From positions 1 to 5,326 of the forward strand of contig JAWOGN010000096.1 in assembly GCA_046496815.1 (NCBI GenBank): 5,326 nucleotides of DNA, given 5' to 3'. This document shows positions 1 through 5,326 of the stretch, in pieces; the first letter of the stretch is position 1, and every line of letters starts with the position of its first letter. Origin of the DNA: JAWOGN01 sp046496815. Lineage in GTDB: Bacteria > Desulfobacterota > DSM-4660 > Desulfatiglandales > Desulfatiglandaceae. The notes beneath the pieces were generated by a model. It had not been told where the DNA came from and did not search any database. It worked only from the letters and a program-made list of their open reading frames with translations. The translations under genes were made by a program, and so were the position numbers.

Positions 1-14
1 TCAAGCTGGAACCT

Positions 15-108
15 GTGATTGATTGAGAATAGCACAGGAAAATCGTGTGTGTCAAAATCGTTGATTTCTCGATGAAAAATCAAGTATCACCCGATTGCAG
101 ATATCATA
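15..108 (+). repeat. Diverged intergenic repeat, left copy
   Basis: This stretch aligns without gaps to 4613-4706, at a constant offset of 4598 bases. By eye about 60 of 94 positions agree. The matches cluster in blocks: GTGAT, ATTGAGAATA (22-31), TGTCAAAA (50-57), TATCA (85-89) and CAGATATC (98-105). After the aligned block the similarity seems to continue weakly, with a one-base shift, to an ACAATT shared at 131-136 and 4730-4735. Both copies are intergenic and in the same orientation, one to the left of the two cyclase genes and one to the right. It could be an old dispersed repeat, a shared regulatory or RNA element, or the relic of a duplicated gene. Confidence 0.5.
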
Positions 109-257
109 GAATTCCAAGGGGTTGGAGCAAACAATTCTGATACGATTGTGGAAAATTTTGGGGTGATCAGGACTGCAGTTTGATAGCAGAAATCAAAAGT
201 CTCCGCTTGGCCATCTGGCACCTGTAGTTCCCCACATATTGTGCCCGCCGATTTGGC

Positions 258-286
258 TTGACATCCCTGCTTGTCTGAGACTTAAT
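258..286 (+). promoter_or_regulatory. Probable sigma70-type promoter of the soluble cyclase gene
   Basis: A perfect -35 hexamer TTGACA (258-263) is followed after an optimal 17-base spacer by CTTAAT (281-286), which matches four of six positions of the -10 consensus. Transcription would start near 293 and give a leader of about 160 nt before the GTG at 455. A small inverted repeat, ATGAA/TTCAT with a five-base centre (291-305), lies over the predicted transcription start and could be an operator, but it is too short to be convincing by itself. Confidence 0.5.
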
Positions 287-439
287 TAGAATGAACATGA
301 TTCATATCGCCTAAGTGAAGTCAAACGAACAGCGCAACCCAACTTTCTGTGAGGAAGTGATGGTGTTTTGTCCCCAGAAGGTGGCAAAAGTTGAGCTTCC
401 GGTGGATTTGTGTATCCGCTTGGAGGCTTTTTGTGTTTT

Positions 440-447
440 GGAGGGGG
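440..447 (+). promoter_or_regulatory. Shine-Dalgarno sequence that decides the GTG start at 455
   Basis: The purine run GGAGGGGG ends about 7 bases before GTG at 455, with the GGAGG core 10 bases before it. An earlier in-frame GTG at 410 has no comparable purine run at a useful distance. The 15 residues it would add (Gly/Phe/Leu-rich) are also unlike the start of this protein family, whose members normally begin a few residues before the KLTAIL motif. This favours 455 over 410. Confidence 0.6.
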
Positions 448-454
448 TGATTTG

Positions 455-2209
455 GTGACAGAGGAACGGGCCAAGCGCAAGCTGACTGCTATCCTTAGCG
501 CCGATGTGAAAGGCTACAGCCGCCTTATGGAAGACGATGAGGAAGCCACCGTTCGCACGATCACGGCCTACCGTGAGGTGATGACAAATCTTATCAAAGG
601 ACATGACGGTAGGGTGGTGGATGCCAAAGGGGACAATTTGCTGGCTGAGTTTGCGAGTGTCGTGGATGCGGTTCGATGCGGGATAGAGATCCAAAAGGAA
701 CTCAAGGTGAGAAATGACGAGCTGCCTGAAAACAGGAAGATGGCGTTCCGAATCGGTATTAATCTTGGGGATGTGATCGAGGAAGAAGAGACCATTTACG
801 GGGATGGTGTCAATATTGCGGCCAGGTTGGAGGAGCTAGCGGAGGGAGGAGGCATCTGTATTTCTGGAACTGCGTTTGACCACGTTGAAGGCAAACTGGA
901 GTTGGAATTTGAATACCTTGGGGAACAGTCAGTCAAAAACATCAAGAAGCCAGTTCGCGTCTATCGAGTAGAAATGGAGGGTAGGTTTTCTGATACAGGG
1001 ATTAATCAGGAAGTTCCTTTGCCTGATAAGCCATCGATAGCAGTATTACCCTTTGTCAACATGAGCGGTGATCCCGAACAGGAATATCTGGCCGACGGAA
1101 TCAGTGAAAATATCATCACGGCTTTATCTAAAATCCCTCAGATGTTCGTCATCGCCCGCAATTCAGCCTTCACTTTCAAAGGCAAAGCAGTTGAGGTCCG
1201 GCAAGCAGCGCGGAGGCTAGAAGTCCGTTACGTGCTTGAGGGCAGCGTTCAGAAAGCGGGCCAGAGGGTGCGTATTACAGCCCAGCTCATAGACGCCACC
1301 AGTGGGCATCATCTCTGGGCTGAACGGTACGATCGCAATTTAGATGACCTTTTTGCTATGCAAGACGAGATAACATTGAATATTGCGGTTGCGCTGCAAG
1401 TCCAGATGACTGACGGAGAGCAAGCCCGGGTGCGCCATAGGTCAACAGTGGACCTAGATGCCTGGGGCTATTTCGTCAAAGCTTATGACCTTTTTGAACG
1501 GCACACTAAGGAGGATAATGCCAGGGCACGGGAGCTTCTGGACCAAGCCCTGAAATTAGACCCCAATTACGCCAATGCCTTGGCCCTGAAAGCAGTAACC
1601 CACTTCCAAGATGCCCGGTTCGGATACAGTGATTCCCCCGACGAATCTTTCATGCACTCTGTTGAGCTTTGCCAACGAGCCCTGGCTTCGGATCCTTCTG
1701 ACCCCGACTCACTGGCCTTGTGGGGGATCATTCAGATGGCCCAAGGGCAGTACGATCAGGGTATCGTCACCGGGGAAAAAGCCTTAACGTTGGGTCCCAA
1801 CAACGCCGAAGTTCATGCTATGGTGGGGGTCAACCACTACTACACTGGCAAATATCAAAAGGCCATCGAATTTTTCAAAAAAGCTATGCGCCTCCATCCC
1901 CATTATCCAGCCTGGTATCCGCATTTCTTGGGCAGCGCTTACAGGGAGAATCAGCAATACGACTTGGCACTTGCGAGTTTCAGGGATGTCCTCGCGCGGG
2001 CCCCGCATAAACACTGGGGCCATTTTGGTTCGGCTATCGTTTATGTGCGACTCGGCAGGGTGGAAGAAGCTAGGAAACAAGTGCAGAAGGCTCTAGCATT
2101 GGAGCCTAAACTCACCCTGGAAAGTTATGCAGTAAGCGAACGGAACTACAAAGACCCTGAGACTCTAAAAGGCATCCTAGACGATCTTCGGCGAGCGGGC
2201 CTGATGTGA
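455..2209 (+). CDS. Soluble class III nucleotide cyclase with TolB-like domain and TPR repeats
   Basis: Predicted to make cAMP (or another cyclic nucleotide) from a nucleoside triphosphate in the cytoplasm; no signal peptide or membrane helix is visible. Numbering is from the GTG at 455 (584 aa). Residues ~8-172 form a cyclase homology domain: metal-binding Asp17 in the SADVKGYS motif, Asp60 in KGDNLLAEF, and transition-state Asn120 and Arg124 in YGDGVNIAARLE. The usual adenine-selecting Lys position is Asp56 and its partner is Thr113, which as I recall the family is normal for it. Residues ~191-320 match the TolB N-terminal/FlgO-like domain, starting at PDKPSIAVLPF and including IARNSAFTFKGKAVEVRQ and YVLEGSV. 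From ~336 to the end are TPR-type helical pairs, such as the one around QYDQGIVTGEKALTLGPNN, probably for protein contacts. The protein ends in LDDLRRAGLM, as family members commonly do. An in-frame GTG at 410 would add 15 residues but lacks a ribosome binding site. The gene stands alone and converges on the membrane cyclase gene. The architecture is common in genomes, but I know of no firmly established physiological role. Confidence 0.93.
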   Translation: MTEERAKRKLTAILSADVKGYSRLMEDDEEATVRTITAYREVMTNLIKGHDGRVVDAKGDNLLAEFASVVDAVRCGIEIQKELKVRNDELPENRKMAFRIGINLGDVIEEEETIYGDGVNIAARLEELAEGGGICISGTAFDHVEGKLELEFEYLGEQSVKNIKKPVRVYRVEMEGRFSDTGINQEVPLPDKPSIAVLPFVNMSGDPEQEYLADGISENIITALSKIPQMFVIARNSAFTFKGKAVEVRQAARRLEVRYVLEGSVQKAGQRVRITAQLIDATSGHHLWAERYDRNLDDLFAMQDEITLNIAVALQVQMTDGEQARVRHRSTVDLDAWGYFVKAYDLFERHTKEDNARARELLDQALKLDPNYANALALKAVTHFQDARFGYSDSPDESFMHSVELCQRALASDPSDPDSLALWGIIQMAQGQYDQGIVTGEKALTLGPNNAEVHAMVGVNHYYTGKYQKAIEFFKKAMRLHPHYPAWYPHFLGSAYRENQQYDLALASFRDVLARAPHKHWGHFGSAIVYVRLGRVEEARKQVQKALALEPKLTLESYAVSERNYKDPETLKGILDDLRRAGLM

Positions 2210-2750
2210 GCTGCGATGGGCTGCCAGATTTTATCGTAACTTCCTGCATCCACAAAGTAAGAAATGCTTACGATATCTTTTTCTTGATATGAATTTGGAT
2301 CCATTGAAGAAGTGATCCGGTAGTCATTGGTTTTTCGGGTTTTTCAAACGAGAGACTCAGTGCAGAACTCTGACTTGTTGGTTCAACGTCGCTTAACAAA
2401 GCTTCCCCTAGATATTGTGGTGCATCATTTTGAATCAGATGCCCTGATCAAAGCATACAGCCTTGGTGTATCCGTTTGATATCAAATTTTTTGTGAGATC
2501 TGAGGTACATTGCAGTTACCTCAGGTTCGCCCGAATGCCATGTATGTTGGAGATAGCGCAGATTTCATACCCGATCCCGTCACCGCTACATCTTGTATGC
2601 CCAGACTGTCGAAAAGCGTTGACTGCAACTCTCAATCCGCGCTTTTTGTTCCTTACATCAAGGTGAATAATGAAATATTCTTCAACTTTACCCAAGAGAA
2701 ATCGACCACCAGATATGGGCATTCTTACAAGAGGATGATAGACCGCTTTC
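2210..2750. other. Intergenic gap between two convergent genes
   Basis: These 541 bases lie between the stop codons of the two cyclase genes. The left end carries a hairpin plus T-tract (2232-2285). A near-tandem GGTTTTTC repeat (2329-2336 and 2338-2345) and a GGATC/GATCC inverted repeat (around 2298-2318) are also visible. Short open frames on the plus strand (2463-2666 and 2510-2827) have no recognisable motif or clear ribosome binding site, and the longer one runs antisense into the membrane cyclase gene. I do not call a gene here. The length is more than two terminators need, so a small RNA or a decayed gene is possible. Confidence 0.5.
2232..2285 (+). terminator. Candidate terminator of the soluble cyclase gene
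   Basis: An 8-base perfect inverted repeat, TATCGTAA (2232-2239) and TTACGATA (2268-2275), is followed at once by the T-rich tract TCTTTTTCTT (2276-2285). It begins 22 bases after the stop codon, where a terminator is expected. The 28-base loop is longer than usual and the stem has only two G-C pairs, so it would be a weak intrinsic terminator unless ACTT (2239-2242) and AAGT (2255-2258) pair inside it as well. Confidence 0.38.
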
Positions 2751-4394
2751 TTAGTCAGGCCCTGGCTTCACAGCGTGTTGCCGAAGCGCCTGCAAGTAGG
2801 CATCTACTTCTGGTGGAACCGAGGTAAACCGAACCGCATAGATCTGTTCGTCATCCTCTGCCTGCTGGATAGCTTTTCCGTAAAAGTCCTTGGAGGCCAA
2901 CTTTTCATCCACATCTCCCAAGTTCATTTTGAGGTTGGCAAGGATACTGACCGGCTCGCTAAGGATAATCTCGGCACCGTTTTTTGAAAGTCTGCTAATA
3001 AATCCTGTATGTTTTTCAGCTCCGACATCCTTGCATTCCAGCAAATTGTATCGTAGCGGGATTTGCCGTGCAAGGGTGAATTGAGCAGGGGTCCCGCCCT
3101 CCAGAGCAAGGTTGTAGGATCCGGCAATGCCGCCCACTTCATAAATCCTTAGCGGCATTTCCAATCCTTTGGAAATCATGTCTCGCTGTGCATCGATCCT
3201 CAAGATATCAACCGCTTCCCGGTACACGGATTCGGAAATAAGGATTTGTCCGCCCACGGTATAGGACTCGATCCGGCTGGTCATATTCACCCCGCTTCCG
3301 ACTACCGCATACTTGCTCCGTTTGGTCGAACCGATATTGCCGACAATTACCTCGGTCTCGTTTAGCCCGATTCCCATCTCCAGCTCGGGCAAACCCTGCG
3401 AAAGATTCTGCTTGTTTACAACCGCCATTGCATTCTGCATCTCTATGGCGCAGGCAATCGCCTGTTGTCTCCGTTCCGGCATCTCCTGAGGCGCACCAAA
3501 AATAACGAGCAACGCATCCCCGATGATCTCATTAATGGTGCCGTGGTATTTGAGGATCACCTCCACTATGACCTCAAAATAGGCATTGAGCATCTGGACC
3601 ACCTGTTCCGGCTTAAGACGTTCGGATAGCGCTGTAAAACCCCGCAAGTCCGTCATCATGATGGTAACGCTCCGCTTTTCGCCCCCCAGTTCCAGAGTCG
3701 ATGGGTCTTCAATAAGGGAGTTCATGACTTCCGTTGAGAGGTAGCGTCCGAACATTTTCTTAAGCAGCGCGGCCATTTCCTCTGATTTTGCTTTCTCCTG
3801 CTCCAAGGCCGCCTCTGAGTTAATGGCTGCAGTGTGATAGTAAAAAGAGGATAAAGACAGTGAGAAAAAAATCGCCAGGATATTGCCGTAGTAAAGGATG
3901 TTTTTAATCCATGGTTCCAGCGTGTGAAGGGGCATGGCATTCGCGAAGAGAAAGTGCAAACCGGCATATATGAGGCAGACTGCCAACATCAAAACAAATT
4001 TTGTGCTGTTGCGAAACCAGGGCGTAATAATAATGAAAGTAGGCAAACCCAAAATATAATATTGAAATCCAGTGCCCCAACCGATTAACAAGACACACAT
4101 CACCGCATGAAGATTAACCTCAAACAAACCCAAAGATGCGCTGGTGATTCCTTTTCCCTTCAAATGGGACCATAGAATGAATATCCAAAGAAGGGTGCTG
4201 CCAATATTCAGAATGGCCAGAGATTTTACGGAGATCAAAAAGAATATGAAAATAAAGAAGAAATGAAACACCAAGGCAGCAAAAAAGCCGTATCCTCCGA
4301 CGACATAGTAACGATAATGCTTGGACGGAACACTTTCGGGGAGTTCGGAAAAACTTCTGAAGAAGCTCTTAAACCAGAAATCGACCTTGTTCAT
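2751..4394 (-). CDS. Membrane-anchored class III nucleotide cyclase with PilZ-like C-terminus
   Basis: Predicted inner-membrane cyclase making cAMP or a related cyclic nucleotide on the cytoplasmic side. Numbering is from the ATG at 4394 (547 aa). About six hydrophobic helices lie near residues 31-55, 58-78, 90-110, 112-126, 133-152 and 166-186; I do not recognise this sensor region as a named MASE or CHASE family. A charged helical linker (~190-215) leads into FGRYLSTEV, typical just before bacterial cyclase domains. The cyclase domain (~240-420) has metal-binding Asp249 (TDLRGFT), Asp293 (IIGDALLVIFGAP), and transition-state Asn370 and Arg374 (GSGVNMTSRIE). The adenine-selecting positions are Glu289 and Ala363 instead of Lys and Asp/Thr, so substrate choice is uncertain. 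Residues ~437-540 resemble a PilZ beta-barrel (ISRLSKNGAEI, then YAVRFTSVPPEVDAYL) but lack its full signature. The ATG is preferred over the TTG two codons upstream because GAGGAG lies 7 bases before the ATG and would almost touch the TTG. The gene is transcribed alone towards the soluble cyclase gene. Confidence 0.92.
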   Translation of the reverse strand: MNKVDFWFKSFFRSFSELPESVPSKHYRYYVVGGYGFFAALVFHFFFIFIFFLISVKSLAILNIGSTLLWIFILWSHLKGKGITSASLGLFEVNLHAVMCVLLIGWGTGFQYYILGLPTFIIITPWFRNSTKFVLMLAVCLIYAGLHFLFANAMPLHTLEPWIKNILYYGNILAIFFSLSLSSFYYHTAAINSEAALEQEKAKSEEMAALLKKMFGRYLSTEVMNSLIEDPSTLELGGEKRSVTIMMTDLRGFTALSERLKPEQVVQMLNAYFEVIVEVILKYHGTINEIIGDALLVIFGAPQEMPERRQQAIACAIEMQNAMAVVNKQNLSQGLPELEMGIGLNETEVIVGNIGSTKRSKYAVVGSGVNMTSRIESYTVGGQILISESVYREAVDILRIDAQRDMISKGLEMPLRIYEVGGIAGSYNLALEGGTPAQFTLARQIPLRYNLLECKDVGAEKHTGFISRLSKNGAEIILSEPVSILANLKMNLGDVDEKLASKDFYGKAIQQAEDDEQIYAVRFTSVPPEVDAYLQALRQHAVKPGPD

Positions 4395-4401
4395 TATCAA
4401 T

Positions 4402-4407
4402 CTCCTC
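4402..4407 (-). promoter_or_regulatory. Shine-Dalgarno sequence that decides the ATG start at 4394
   Basis: Read on the minus strand, GAGGAG lies 7 bases before ATG (4394-4392), which is close to ideal. The TTG at 4400-4398 would begin only one base after it and is not a credible start. Confidence 0.75.
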
Positions 4408-4408
4408 A

Positions 4409-4476
4409 GCTATCGTTTTGTGAGGATACAATTCTGGAAGGTGACAAATTAAAATATTGAGGTAGTTTTCGATAGC
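4409..4476. repeat. Spaced inverted repeat GCTATCG/CGATAGC around the cyclase promoter
   Basis: GCTATCG at 4409-4415 and its exact reverse complement CGATAGC at 4470-4476 are 54 bases apart, with the arms ending just inside runs of T. One arm lies directly upstream of the ribosome binding site and the other overlaps the candidate -35 box. This placement suits paired protein-binding sites. If transcription starts further upstream, it would also suit a long hairpin next to the ribosome binding site. No transcription factor is identifiable from the motif. Confidence 0.4.
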
Positions 4477-4478
4477 AA
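4451..4478 (-). promoter_or_regulatory. Possible promoter of the membrane cyclase gene
   Basis: On the minus strand TTGCTA (4478-4473) and TATTTT (4456-4451) are separated by 16 bases; each matches four of six consensus positions. An overlapping TTTAAT (4453-4448) is a better -10 box, matching five of six, but leaves a 19-base spacer. The surrounding DNA is very AT-rich, so chance matches are likely. Transcription would start about 50 bases before the ATG. Confidence 0.33.
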
Positions 4479-4560
4479 AAAGTTGAAGTTTTCTTACACA
4501 TCTTCATAATTCAAATTTTAAACTAACATTGCGAACTTCAACACCTAATCTTCACTAATA

Positions 4561-4589
4561 AAAGAAAAGAAAAACCACAAAATCTTGTG
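4561..4589 (-). terminator. Weak hairpin with T-rich tract on the minus strand
   Basis: On the minus strand a CACAA/TTGTG stem (4589-4585 and 4580-4576) with a four-base loop is followed after one base by a T-rich run interrupted by single C residues (4574-4561). The stem is only five pairs. It would shield the membrane cyclase promoter from transcription entering from the right, but it could also be a by-product of AT-rich sequence. Confidence 0.3.
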
Positions 4590-4612
4590 CCTACATTTTT
4601 ATTGACTAGATG

Positions 4613-4706
4613 GTGATACATTGAGAATAACCCATGGAAACAGCACTTGTCAAAACTGGTGGTATCTTGCCATTCTCCCAAATATCAGGCAGTTACAGAT
4701 ATCTTA
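4613..4706 (+). repeat. Diverged intergenic repeat, right copy
   Basis: This is the partner of the block at 15-108, in the same orientation and aligned without gaps. Blocks shared with the left copy include ATTGAGAATA (4620-4629), TGTCAAAA (4648-4655, with the preceding T), TATCA (4683-4687) and CAGATATC (4696-4703). The middle (4670-4678) shows no agreement. In one frame the alignment keeps codons for Ile-Glu-Asn, Ser-Lys, Tyr and Asp-Ile, which leaves open that both copies are decayed coding sequence; the left copy has an in-frame TGA at 73-75. Confidence 0.5.
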
Positions 4707-4741
4707 ATTTCCTCAGAGCGTAGAAGGGGACAATTTCCGTC

Positions 4742-4796
4742 AAAAAATCGTTCTTAATCAAAAAACGATATCACAACGCTTACTACGCCGTGATAT
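4742..4796 (-). terminator. Probable terminator of the transglutaminase-like gene, tandem hairpins
   Basis: On the minus strand a perfect 7-base stem, ATATCAC (4796-4790) and GTGATAT (4774-4768), with a 15-base loop is followed after two bases by six T residues (4765-4760). A second, weaker stem, ATCGTT/AACGAT (4769-4764 and 4752-4747), overlaps the T-run and ends in another run of six T (4747-4742). The first stem begins about 75 bases after the stop codon of the transglutaminase-like gene. The position, the T-runs and the tandem layout support intrinsic termination; the stems are low in G-C pairs. Confidence 0.5.
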
Positions 4797-4871
4797 TTAC
4801 GAAGTCATTGCAGCTAAATGCAATCAGGGGCAGGTGCCGATCTGGTGGAGTTAAACTCACCATGAAACTAC

Positions 4872-5326
4872 TCATCTCAAATTGTAAAATGCACCAAAAC
4901 CGGTAGTATACCCATCTGAGGTGGATCCGTGGCACTCTGCCATATATTCTGCTATTTCTTTTAAATCTTTAAATGGACGATTCGTTTTTTCAAATGAATT
5001 TGTATCTCCTGCTATGTAAAATTCATTCCCTTTTTTTATGACACAAACGGTGTGACCCGGGAAACTCCCTAATGGATGTCTACTCGATTTGCCAGAAAAA
5101 TAAGACCGTAGAGGGATTGTTTCGTAACCAGCTCTACCAAGGCATGTGTAAGCGAGATACGCTGCATCAGTACAAATGCCCTTCTTTTTTGTGAGTGATC
5201 GTTTTGCCGGTTGAAGAGCAGACCTTGGATCTCTTATAGGTAATTTACTCCAATCATATGTGAAGTTTATCCTGAACCAATATTCAAACACCTCCGGAGA
5301 GTTTAAACGATCCATGATATCTTGTG
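4872..5326 (-). CDS. Transglutaminase-like (papain-fold) protein, 5' end cut by the window
   Basis: Counting from the Met at 5315, the visible protein has 147 residues. It shows the Cys-His-Asp layout of the transglutaminase-like superfamily: Cys48 in KKKGICTDAAYLAYTCLGRAGYE at the start of the core helix, His88 in FPGHTVCVIKKGNEFYIAGDTN, and Asp104 in the same stretch. The opening SPEVFEYWFRINFTYDW resembles the segment that precedes the core in bacterial members. Family members cleave or crosslink peptides, or act as peptidase-like enzymes; the exact substrate cannot be told. The Met at 5315 is probably not the start: the frame stays open to the window edge and there is no ribosome binding site in the 11 bases before it, so the gene most likely continues to the right and may carry an export signal there. 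It is separated from the membrane cyclase gene by 477 bases and terminator-like hairpins. The surrounding DNA looks more AT-rich than the cyclase genes. Confidence 0.75.
   Translation of the reverse strand, partial: QDIMDRLNSPEVFEYWFRINFTYDWSKLPIRDPRSALQPAKRSLTKKKGICTDAAYLAYTCLGRAGYETIPLRSYFSGKSSRHPLGSFPGHTVCVIKKGNEFYIAGDTNSFEKTNRPFKDLKEIAEYMAECHGSTSDGYTTGFGAFYNLR

Larger units (their letters stand above)
1..454. other. Non-coding region upstream of the soluble cyclase gene
   Basis: No coding region is supported here; all frames are broken by stops, and the minus-strand open frames that overlap it are antisense to the start of the cyclase gene. What can be seen is a diverged repeat (15-108), two small inverted repeats (ACAAT/ATTGT arms at 131-135 and 145-149; TTTGAT/ATCAAA arms at 179-184 and 192-197), a sigma70-like promoter (258-286) and a leader running to the GTG at 455. 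A short frame that stops with TGA at 24-26 could be the tail of a gene to the left, but seven codons are not enough to claim it. Confidence 0.6.
4395..4871. other. AT-rich intergenic region upstream of the membrane cyclase gene
   Basis: These 477 bases separate the start of the membrane cyclase gene from the stop of the transglutaminase-like gene; both genes are on the minus strand. From left to right they hold the ribosome binding site and promoter candidate of the cyclase gene, a spaced inverted repeat, an AT-rich segment with a hairpin and T-tract read on the minus strand, the right copy of the diverged repeat (4613-4706), and two further hairpins with T-tracts. The gap and the terminator-like signals argue against co-transcription of the two genes. 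An open frame from about 4618 to 4744 on the plus strand has no identifiable product and is treated as non-coding. Confidence 0.55.

Noticed and set aside
286..795. Minus-strand open frames over the start of the soluble cyclase gene
   Set aside because: They are Ser/Pro/Leu-rich shadows antisense to a strongly supported coding region and have no recognisable motif.
410..2478. Near-identical 13-mers GTGTATCCGCTTG (410-422) and GTGTATCCGTTTG (2466-2478), each followed by a T-run
   Set aside because: One short match with little flanking similarity is within what chance allows in a window of this size.
2463..2827. Two plus-strand open frames (2463-2666 and 2510-2827) in the convergent gap, the first ending with a segment resembling a LNPRFLFL motif seen near the start of ExeA-like ATPases
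   Set aside because: The match is about eight residues and is followed at once by a stop. Neither frame has a clear ribosome binding site, and the longer one is antisense to the end of the membrane cyclase gene.
4618..4744. Plus-strand open frame beginning with YIENNP, a motif also found in Y1 (IS200/REP-associated) transposases
   Set aside because: Only the first six residues fit; the expected following residues of that transposase segment are absent and no His-x-His motif is seen nearby. It is covered by the repeat entry instead.
4807..4824. Inverted repeat ATTGCA/TGCAAT with a six-base loop
   Set aside because: It is a low-G-C six-base stem without a T-tract, lying between the stop codon and the better terminator; no function can be assigned.
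1..5326. CRISPR array, tRNA, rRNA, complete insertion sequence or toxin-antitoxin pair
   Set aside because: No regularly spaced repeats, tRNA-like cloverleaf, rRNA signature, transposase or small gene pair could be found on either strand.

Overview
The window reads as a chromosomal stretch from a bacterium of moderate GC content. It carries two class III nucleotide cyclase genes in convergent orientation and a truncated transglutaminase-like gene at the right edge. The first cyclase belongs to the cyclase-TolB-like-TPR architecture, which is familiar from Rhizobiales-type Alphaproteobacteria and from sulfate-reducing and related deltaproteobacterial lineages (Desulfobacterota). The intermediate base composition and the many AT-rich intergenic stretches fit the latter better, but no marker gene fixes the taxon, so this is an inference.

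Layout: positions 1-454 are non-coding. They hold a diverged repeat (15-108), small inverted repeats and a sigma70-like promoter, followed by a leader of about 160 nt. A plus-strand gene (455-2209) encodes a soluble protein with an N-terminal cyclase homology domain, a TolB-like domain and C-terminal TPR repeats. A 541-base gap (2210-2750) holds a candidate terminator and no gene I can support. A minus-strand gene (2751-4394) encodes a membrane-anchored cyclase: about six transmembrane helices, a short helical linker, a cyclase domain, and a C-terminal segment that looks like a degenerate PilZ barrel. The next gap (4395-4871) is AT-rich. It holds the probable promoter of that gene, an unusual spaced inverted repeat, terminator-like hairpins and the second copy of the diverged repeat. 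The minus-strand 3' part of a papain-like or transglutaminase-like gene (4872 to the right edge) closes the window.

How the parts may work together: both cyclases keep the two metal-binding Asp residues and the transition-state Asn/Arg pair, so both are predicted to be active. Both lack the textbook Lys/Asp pair that selects adenine, so cAMP as product is likely but not certain. One is cytosolic with protein-interaction repeats, the other sits in the membrane, so the locus could feed one nucleotide pool from two different inputs. Nothing in the sequence shows that the three genes form an operon: the cyclases are convergent, and terminator-like signals separate the transglutaminase-like gene from the membrane cyclase. 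I see no tRNA, rRNA, CRISPR array, intact mobile element or obvious new multi-gene system. The best candidates for novelty are the PilZ-like tail on the membrane cyclase, the unusual specificity residues, and the related non-coding repeats that bracket the two cyclase genes.
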